Shown here piece after piece: positions 57,872 to 64,000 of a stretch of 64,000 nt of DNA (positions within the stretch are counted from its first letter, which is position 1; every line of letters begins with the position of its first letter). The notes under the pieces are model-generated. The model ran no database searches. It was not told the origin of the DNA and saw only the letters and a list, made by a program, of their open reading frames with translations. The position numbers and the translations under genes are program-made. Origin of the DNA: Larix kaempferi (Eukaryota > Streptophyta > Pinopsida > Pinales > Pinaceae); the NCBI GenBank assembly GCA_027924585.1, contig BSBM01000486.1, forward strand, positions 47,570,001-47,634,000, written 5' to 3'.

Positions 57872-59053
57872 ATCTCCCCCTTTGTCATTGCTGGCAACCA
57901 ATTGGCCAATTGCTTCTTCTCCCCCTTTGACATTAATGACAAAGGGCTGATCAGCCTTCAAGAGCTTCACTATGCTGAATTTTTTTTTTGAAAGAATGTA
58001 TGAAATCATTCTCTGATTTCTGTAATTCAGATGTGGCAGGCTAAGAAGAATTCTTGCTTCAAATCTGGTATAGTCTTGCAAATTTTCAAACCTGCTGCTT
58101 GCCCCCCCTAAAAATTTGAGTTAATGCTACTTTAATATTTACAGTCTTCTTCTTTAGCTACTCATCATGCAGCATAAGTTTTTCCCGCAGACAATGCAGT
58201 AGATATGCATTCAGGTGTGCATAAAAAATTGCATTGCAATGTGTATGTTTGGATTTAAAATGTGGTTGATTGTTGGAGATTATATCCAAGGTCTGCTAAA
58301 GTCCATGACTGTCTTCAACTATTATCAGAGTTAGGGTTGCTTAAGTAATTCTCATTTAAATGATGTCCAACCCTCTCATATGACCTGCACTTCAGTTGTC
58401 CACAATAATTAACCTTTAGAAAAATCAGCAATCATTATATGTAAATCCATTGTCAAACCTCCAAGTCAATTGTCTTTAATTTCTATGTGCTGAAAGAAAT
58501 CGAATTGTCCCTTGGACCTGTAACATGTATTCTTCTTCATGTACACTACTGCAAATAGCACGAGTTTAAGATTTGTCTTTTGTGACTCATGATGATCATG
58601 TTCATGTGCTTACTGCTATATCTTCAGATGTCTTCAAAACAATCAGATTTGATGTGAACCAAATTTTAGATATCAGACTTCATACCACAAGAGCATTTCC
58701 TTCAACCAATGTTACTGTCTTTGGATGGATTGAACACGGTGGACTGTGCAAGCTATGAGTGCCCCTTTGTGACTTCTACAAATTGGTGGTAGTGTAACCT
58801 TATGATATCACCCTCATTTTCTTACCATTGAGTCCATCCTCCCATCTCAATGAACTCAAGAAGTGCTTGAGGTTTTCAAAATACCTCAAGCATGGCTTGC
58901 CATATGGCAGCCATCATCACTTGTGCATTTATCACTCTTCTTCCAAGCTTCGTTCTGATCCATACTCCCCCTTAAAATCAGCCTTCCTTATCACAAACTG
59001 ATCCTGTGGCTGCGATGGGTTCCAATCCCATATGACACCCAAGACTACATAAA
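57872..59053 (-). other. 3' non-coding region with multiple polypurine tracts
   Basis: Minus-strand purine runs: AAAGGGGGAGAT (57872-57883), TCAAAGGGGGAGAAG (about 57917-57931), TTTTTAGGGGGGG (about 58104-58116) and TTTTAAGGGGGAGTA (58963-58977). Repeated purine tracts before the 3' LTR are described for Sireviruses. No gene is seen. Confidence 0.65.
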
Positions 59054-60367
59054 TTAATTTTGGAGGGAGGTAACTCCCAGCTTCTGCCTAAGATATTCAA
59101 ATGTATCTTTAGGCAAGGGTTTGGTAAAAATGTCAACCACTTGCTCCTTTGTACTTACATATTCTAGTTTCACTTTTTGTTCACTGACTTGTTCTCGAAG
59201 AAAATGGTACTTGATTGGGATATGCATAGTCTTCGAGTGCATAACGGGATTTTTGGAGATACTTATAGCACTGGTATTGCCACAGTAGATTGGTGTAGGC
59301 TGACTGCTACCAACTTGAATATCTTCCAAAGATTGTCTTATCCATAAAATCTAAGTGCAGCAGTCAGCTGCAGCAATATATTCAGCCTTAGTTGTAGACA
59401 GTGATATAGATGATTGCTTTCTGCTTGACCATGCCACCAAGCAATTTCCTAAAAAGAAGGCGTTGCCACTGGTGATTTTTCGATCATCTAGACTGCCTGC
59501 CCAGTCTGCATCTGTGTAGGCTGAAAGATCAAATTTTTGGTTCTTGGGATACCAAAGCCCAAATTCAGAGGTACCCTTGATATACCTGAAAATTCTTTTG
59601 ACAACTGTTACATGAGAATCTTTTGGACATGATTGAAACCTGGCCACCATTCCAATAGCTTGCATGATGTCTGGCCTAGAGGCAGTTAAATACAGCAGGT
59701 TTCCAATCATTGAGCTGTAAAAAGTGGCATCAACTAGTGGAAACTGATCATCTTTGATGAGTTTGCAATTTGTTGTCATGGGTGTACCTACAGGAGCACA
59801 ATCAGCCATCCCAAACCTTTTAAGCATCTCCTTTAGATACTTAGACTGAGATATAAAAATACCTTTGGGTGTTTGAGAGATCTGTAAACTAAGGAAAAAA
59901 GACAGTTCCCCAATCATAGACATCTCGAATTCTAGTGCCATTAAATTAGCAAAATCATGGCTTAACTTATCGTCATTACAACCAAACATGATATCGTCAA
60001 CATAGACTACAGTAATTAGAAGCCCATTCTTCTCAGTTTTGAGATAGATATTGCTATTTGCAGTACATCTTTTGAAGCCTTGTTGAGAGAGATACTTGTC
60101 TAATCGTTCATACCAAGCCCTCAGGGCTTGTTTTAACCCATAAAGAGCCTTTTTCAGTCTCCAAACATAGTCCTCCTTTCTAGGAAGCTTGAATCCATCA
60201 AGTTGTTCAGTGTATACTTCTTCATGTAAATCTCCGTTCAAGAAAGCAGATTTTACATCCATTTGATATACCTTGAAATTTTTGAAGCATGAGTAAGCAA
60301 GGAATATTCTGATTGCCTCCATTCGAGCAACAGGAGCAAAGGTTTCATCAAAGTCAATTCCTTCAAC
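59054..60367 (-). pseudogene. Sirevirus-like reverse transcriptase and RNase H
   Basis: RT on the minus strand: [20 protein letters not shown] (motif A), [16 protein letters not shown] (Pro of QAP lost) and [15 protein letters not shown] with YVDD intact. RNase [34 protein letters not shown], then YCGNTSAISISKNP where relatives have Asp for Gly, so one catalytic Asp is missing. A TAG at 59351-59353 splits the domain after ADCCT. The natural TAA is at 59054-59056. The frame is shared with integrase and protease upstream. Confidence 0.9.
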
Positions 60368-61657
60368 CTATGCATAACCTTTGCAGACAAGTCTAGCCTT
60401 ATTCCTTACTATTTCTCCTTCTTCATTCATTTTGTTTCTGAAAATCCATTTAGTTCCTATGACATTCTTGTCCTTTGGGCGTGAGACTAAATCCCAAGTA
60501 CCACTTTTTTTAATTTGTTCCAGTTCTTCTTGCATGGCTTTATTCCACTGTAAATCTTCATAGGCCTCACTGAAATTTTTTGGTTCAATTGTGGACAGTA
60601 GCGCCACGTCCCTTCTTGTTGTTTTTCTTAGCTAAATTCCTTCATCTATATTTCCAATGATCAAATCTTCTGGATGATCTCTTCTTACAAATTTGATGGA
60701 AGGCTTCATATTTTTCGAGGAGAGTTGTTCATCCTTAGGTTGTTCTGGTTTATTAGACTGTTCCATTGTCATCTTATTTGACATTTCTTCATCATCAAAA
60801 TATTCACCATCACTGTCCTTAGGTTCGGATTCTGGCAATTTTTGTGCTAGATCTTCATCAACAACTACATCTATACTTTCAACCATTTGTTTCAATCTTT
60901 TGTTGTAGCATTTGTATGCTTTATTGTCAGTTGAGTAACCCAAGAACATATCTTCATCAGTCCTTGAATTGAATTTTCCAAGACTATCATCAATAATCTT
61001 TATGTAACATTTGCTTCCAAAAATTTTGAAGTAATTTACTATAGCTTTTCTTCCTGTCCACAACTCATAAGGTGTTTTGTCATTGTTGACTCTCGGCTGT
61101 GCTCTGTTAATGATATATACTGTTGTGCTCACTGCTTCCCACCAAAAATTCTCTGGCAGATTTGCTTCCAGCAACATAGTTCTTGCAGCTTCTTGAACAG
61201 TTCGGTTCTTTCTTTCTACTACCCCGTTTTGTTGAGGAGTTCTAGCTGCATAGTATTGCCTTTTGATTCCATTTATATAACAGAAATTTTTGAAATCACC
61301 TGAGGTGAATTCACCTCCATTATCCAAGCACAAGCACTTGATTTTTTGTCCACATTCATTTTCTTCTTTAGCTTTGAAAAGCTTGAATTTTCCAAAAGCT
61401 TCAAACTTATTTCTTAAGAAGGTGACCCATGTCATCCATGAGAAATCATCAATAAAAAGCATGAAGTACAACTCACCTTGAAGAGTTTGGACTCTTGTTG
61501 TTCCACATAAGTCTGTGTGGACTAGCTCCAAGGGATGTAATGTCGATTGATAAGGTTTTGCCTTGAAGTTCGTTCTCGTTTGCTTTCCATGTTGGCATGA
61601 CCCACACAGCTTGTTTGTAGGTTTGGTAATTTTTGGCATCCCTCTGACTGCTTCTAG
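60368..61657 (-). pseudogene. Sirevirus-like integrase and linker to RT
   Basis: The integrase has CGSCQHGKQ (zinc Cys pair), Asp in LELVHTDLCGTTRVQTL, Asp in CLDNGGEFTSGDF and Glu in TPQQNGVVERKNRTVQEAAR, so D,D,E is complete. The C-terminal part includes ELWTGRKAIVNYFKIFGSKC and an acidic tail. The start of RT (WNKAMQEELEQIKKSGTWDL, GTKWIFRNKMNEEGE) follows after a TAG at 60632-60634. The next TAG is at 60368-60370. Confidence 0.9.
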
Positions 61658-62281
61658 CTAACTAATTTTTACAATATTATCAAAATTGAGATGTGCTAGT
61701 CTCTTGTGCCACAGCCAGCTGATGTCATGTTGATTGACAAAGCACCTTTCTCCTTCTATTTCTTCTAATACATAAACACTTCCTGTTGATCTGACCCCTC
61801 TTCCAATAACCCATCTACACCCATTTCTTCTTATTTCACAATGGTGGGCAAAAAAGGTGATATTGTGATTAGCGTCAGATAATTGTCCAACACTTATCGG
61901 ATCATGTTTTAGTCCCTCAACATAAAGAACATTTTGTGCCTTTACATTTTCTGTGAAGGCCATAGTCCCTTTTCCTAGGATTTTTGTAGTTCCATTATCT
62001 CCAAATTCTACTTCACCACTTCTTTCCCTTTTTAATGCAAGAAAATTGCCTTTGTCTCCGGTCATGTGCTTAGTGCACCCACTATCAATATACCATTTAT
62101 TTTCATTTTTCTGAGCATAGAGAGCTATTCGACAAATGTCACTTGTGGTCCTTTCTTCACTAACAATTTCCAGCCTGCAATTTTCAGATGTGTGACCAAA
62201 ATTTTTGCACTTGGTACATTCAAATTCCTCAGACAGTACAGAGAAGGGATTGTTAGAGTAAGTTTTCTCGGTATGTTGCAT
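61658..62281 (-). pseudogene. Sirevirus-like gag C-terminus, protease and integrase zinc His pair
   Basis: A zinc knuckle CTKCKNFGHTSENC near the start is followed by the protease active site WYIDSGCTKHMTGD (Asp-Ser-Gly intact). Then come VLYVEGLKHDPISVGQLSD and the integrase zinc His pair LWHKRLAHLNFDN. A TAG at 61658-61660 separates it from integrase. Upstream the frame runs to the solo LTR at 62350. The Met at the start of this piece is internal, not a true start. Confidence 0.85.
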
Positions 62282-62349
62282 CCTTGTGGGACTTGTAAAA
62301 CTCCTCTTGGGTGCCCAACAATCAATGGTTTTGTCTCCAAACTTATAAC

Positions 62350-62987
62350 TGTTGATGTATATGTAACTTCGGAATGTATTTTACCCATGTATATTGTATT
62401 CCTATAGAGATGTTATTATTCCTCTATACGGAAGTGTTTGTATTCCTATAGAGATGTTATTATTCATCTATACGGAAGTGTCGTCATTTATATTGTAAGT
62501 GTCGTAACTTATACTTGATGGGTTATTAGACCACCTTGATGGGGTCGGCCTTGTATGAGTCATGTGGGTAAATGGGTTATTAGACCACCAAGTGTGGGGT
62601 CGGCCCGGATTAATGTAATCATGGGTTATTAGGCTAAGCTAGACAATTCGGCCCCACTGGTTTATTGGGTAGGACAGGACAAGTATAAATAGAGATCAGG
62701 ATATCTCTATTTGATATCTCATTACTCACACTTCTATCATTCGGAAAGTGGCGCACATGTGAGGAGGAGGGTCAGCTGCTAGGAGAAGACTATCTCTTGT
62801 ACTTTGGTTGTATCATTTCTCTTTCTATCTCTGAGGAAGTTGCGAGCTTTTTCACCTTCTTGGTTTTCCTTGGTGAAACTTTGTGTCTCTTGTGTGCTTG
62901 CATTATTGTTTCCATGATTGATATGTTGTACATGTTATTCTCTCAGTTAAGATCTTAGATTAGATTGAAAATTCTGAAAAACTAACA
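62350..62987 (+). mobile_element. Solo LTR inserted in the Sirevirus-like gag
   Basis: 638 bp, TGTTGATGTATATG...AAAACTAACA, flanked by the 5-bp target duplication ATAAC (62345-62349 and 62988-62992). A plus-strand TATA box TATAAATAG lies at 62684. A 44-bp unit (TATTCCTATAGAGATGTTAT...) is repeated twice at 62397-62481, and GGGTTATTAGACCACC recurs downstream. The family is unknown. A solo LTR forms by recombination between the two LTRs of a full element. Confidence 0.85.
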
Positions 62988-62992
62988 ATAAC

Positions 62993-64000
62993 AGTTATAG
63001 CAATGCCCAAAGAATAAATTTTGATGCGTTGAAAAGGTTGGTCTTCTTGAAGACTAAAATGATAGATGTGTTGGAACTGTCTTTCCCTTGTCTTCCTGAA
63101 TCATGCTGACTTGGTGGTCATTTGGTTTGCTTGAAAGGATTACTTCCTTTTGCAATTTTTCACATTCCTTTTCTCTTAGTGCTAATTGTCTTTGTGCCTC
63201 AGTCAGAGACTCTTGAGTTTTCTGAATATTATCCTTGAGTTTAGAAATTGCTCCACTGAATTTCAGTATTTCTTGATTTGGTGAGTGTTCTGCTGTGTAT
63301 TTGATCCTGCTTTTGAGACCAACATCTTTATGCTGAGACAGTAGGTCAAGTTTTCCCTTGAGAGAGTTGACTTCTTCTTCTTTTCTTTGTAATGCCAGAC
63401 CTAGTTTTTTGGCCCACTGATTTTTTGCAATTAGATAATCTCGTTCTTGCTTTTCATTTACATTCTTTAGGTTCTCAATTTATTCCAAAGAAGTAATGAG
63501 TTCTGCCTCGAGATCAACAATACCCTCATCATGTTTTGAGAAGCCTTCATTGTTTTCTTGTGCTAAAAACAAGATCTCATTTCTTTCAAAAATTTCTTCA
63601 TCTTCTTCTTCACCATCCGAAACTCCTTCATCTTCTACCTTGGATAACATTGTTTGTTTGTTTACAAATCTTCTATCTCCAACAAATCTTCTAGGATTTA
63701 ACTGCTTCTACCTATCCTTTAAGGGACACTTGGCTGCAAAATGCCCAATTTTACCACAATTAAAGCACTTTAGTGGAAGTTTTCCTTTGTATCTTCCAGT
63801 CCCTCTTTGAAGCTTGTTGACAAAATTTGCCAGCTCTTCATCAGATATTTCAGAATCTAGTAGACAAGGTTCACAATGTTGATCTTTGTTTTTACTTGCC
63901 TTGAATGCTACTTCATTCTGCCTAGGTTCTTGAATTCTCATCTCATATGCTGTCAGAATTCCTTGTAGTTCTTCTCCCTTTAATTCATCCAATTTTTCCC
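62993..64000 (-). pseudogene. gag: Sirevirus-like gag, C-terminal part
   Basis: A minus-strand frame entering at the window edge (MDELKGEELQGILTAYEMRI) leads to a first zinc knuckle CFNCGKIGHFAAKCP, then a long charged coiled coil (about 63180-63640: LALREKECEKLQKEV, LKSRIKYTAEHSPNQEIL). It ends at the first half of a second knuckle, GHCYNC, just before the solo LTR. On the other side the motif resumes as YKFGDKTIDCWAP (His changed to Asp). Stops: TAG near 63707 and TAA near 63480. Three knuckles in total with the one at about 62200. Confidence 0.75.

Larger units (their letters stand above)
56743..64000 (-). mobile_element. Sirevirus-like Ty1/copia element (runs off the right edge)
   Basis: Minus-strand element: 3' LTR 56743-57871, a 1.2-kb 3' non-coding region with several purine tracts, then pol and gag to the window end. 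Multiple polypurine motifs and a long coiled-coil gag with several zinc knuckles are Sirevirus-type features. No envelope-like gene is present between pol and the 3' LTR. The 5' LTR would lie beyond 64000. Confidence 0.75.

Noticed and set aside
57684-57950. Plus-strand 88-codon frame
   Set aside because: Lies across the edge of a minus-strand LTR and its purine tract; no motif.

Overview
This is plant nuclear DNA, most likely from a seed plant with a large, repeat-rich genome. No ordinary host gene, rRNA or CRISPR array can be supported; nearly everything recognisable is a transposable element or its debris. The element types seen are plant-type LINEs with an RNase H domain, a Tat-like Ty3/gypsy element with a second RNase H, Ty1/copia elements of Tork-like and Sirevirus-like type, a tRNA-derived SINE, Helitron-like and MITE-like insertions, and a TRIM/SMART-like fragment. 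The species cannot be named from the sequence.

Layout. 0-7.4 kb: a decayed LINE tail, a SINE, then an AT-rich 1.3-kb tandem duplication whose second unit carries two inverted copies of a Helitron-like element and an 8-bp-TSD MITE. Because the first unit preserves the empty sites, the insertion ends can be read to the base. 7.4-12.5 kb: two 5'-truncated LINEs on the minus strand; the left one has three tandem stem-loops in its 3' region. 12.5-16.9 kb: no gene, but a possible LTR promoter and leader. 16.9-38.3 kb: a gag-protease Ty3/gypsy remnant split by a 17.9-kb Tat-like element (18981-36864). That element has LTRs of about 5.5 kb, and each LTR carries a decayed reading frame of about 1,055 codons (charged coiled coils, unknown function) downstream of a TATA-like box. 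This is the most unusual object in the window.

39.4-56.5 kb: a minus-strand tandem array LTR-internal-LTR-internal-LTR of an LTR retrotransposon without gag-pol homology that I recognise. It has an initiator-Met-type primer binding site, a purine tract and a single reading frame of about 996 codons of unknown function. A nearly intact Ty1/copia element (47819-53027, TSD GAAAC) is nested in one internal region. 56.5-64 kb: a TRIM/SMART-like fragment abuts the 3' LTR of a Sirevirus-like copia element that runs off the right edge. Its gag is split inside a zinc knuckle by a 638-bp solo LTR (TSD ATAAC).

The elements are inactive or nearly so. The copia frames are open except for 10 premature stops, all TAG or TGA. 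Comparing the two Tat LTRs shows several stops arising by C-to-T change at CAG or CGA, as expected for decay of methylated DNA.
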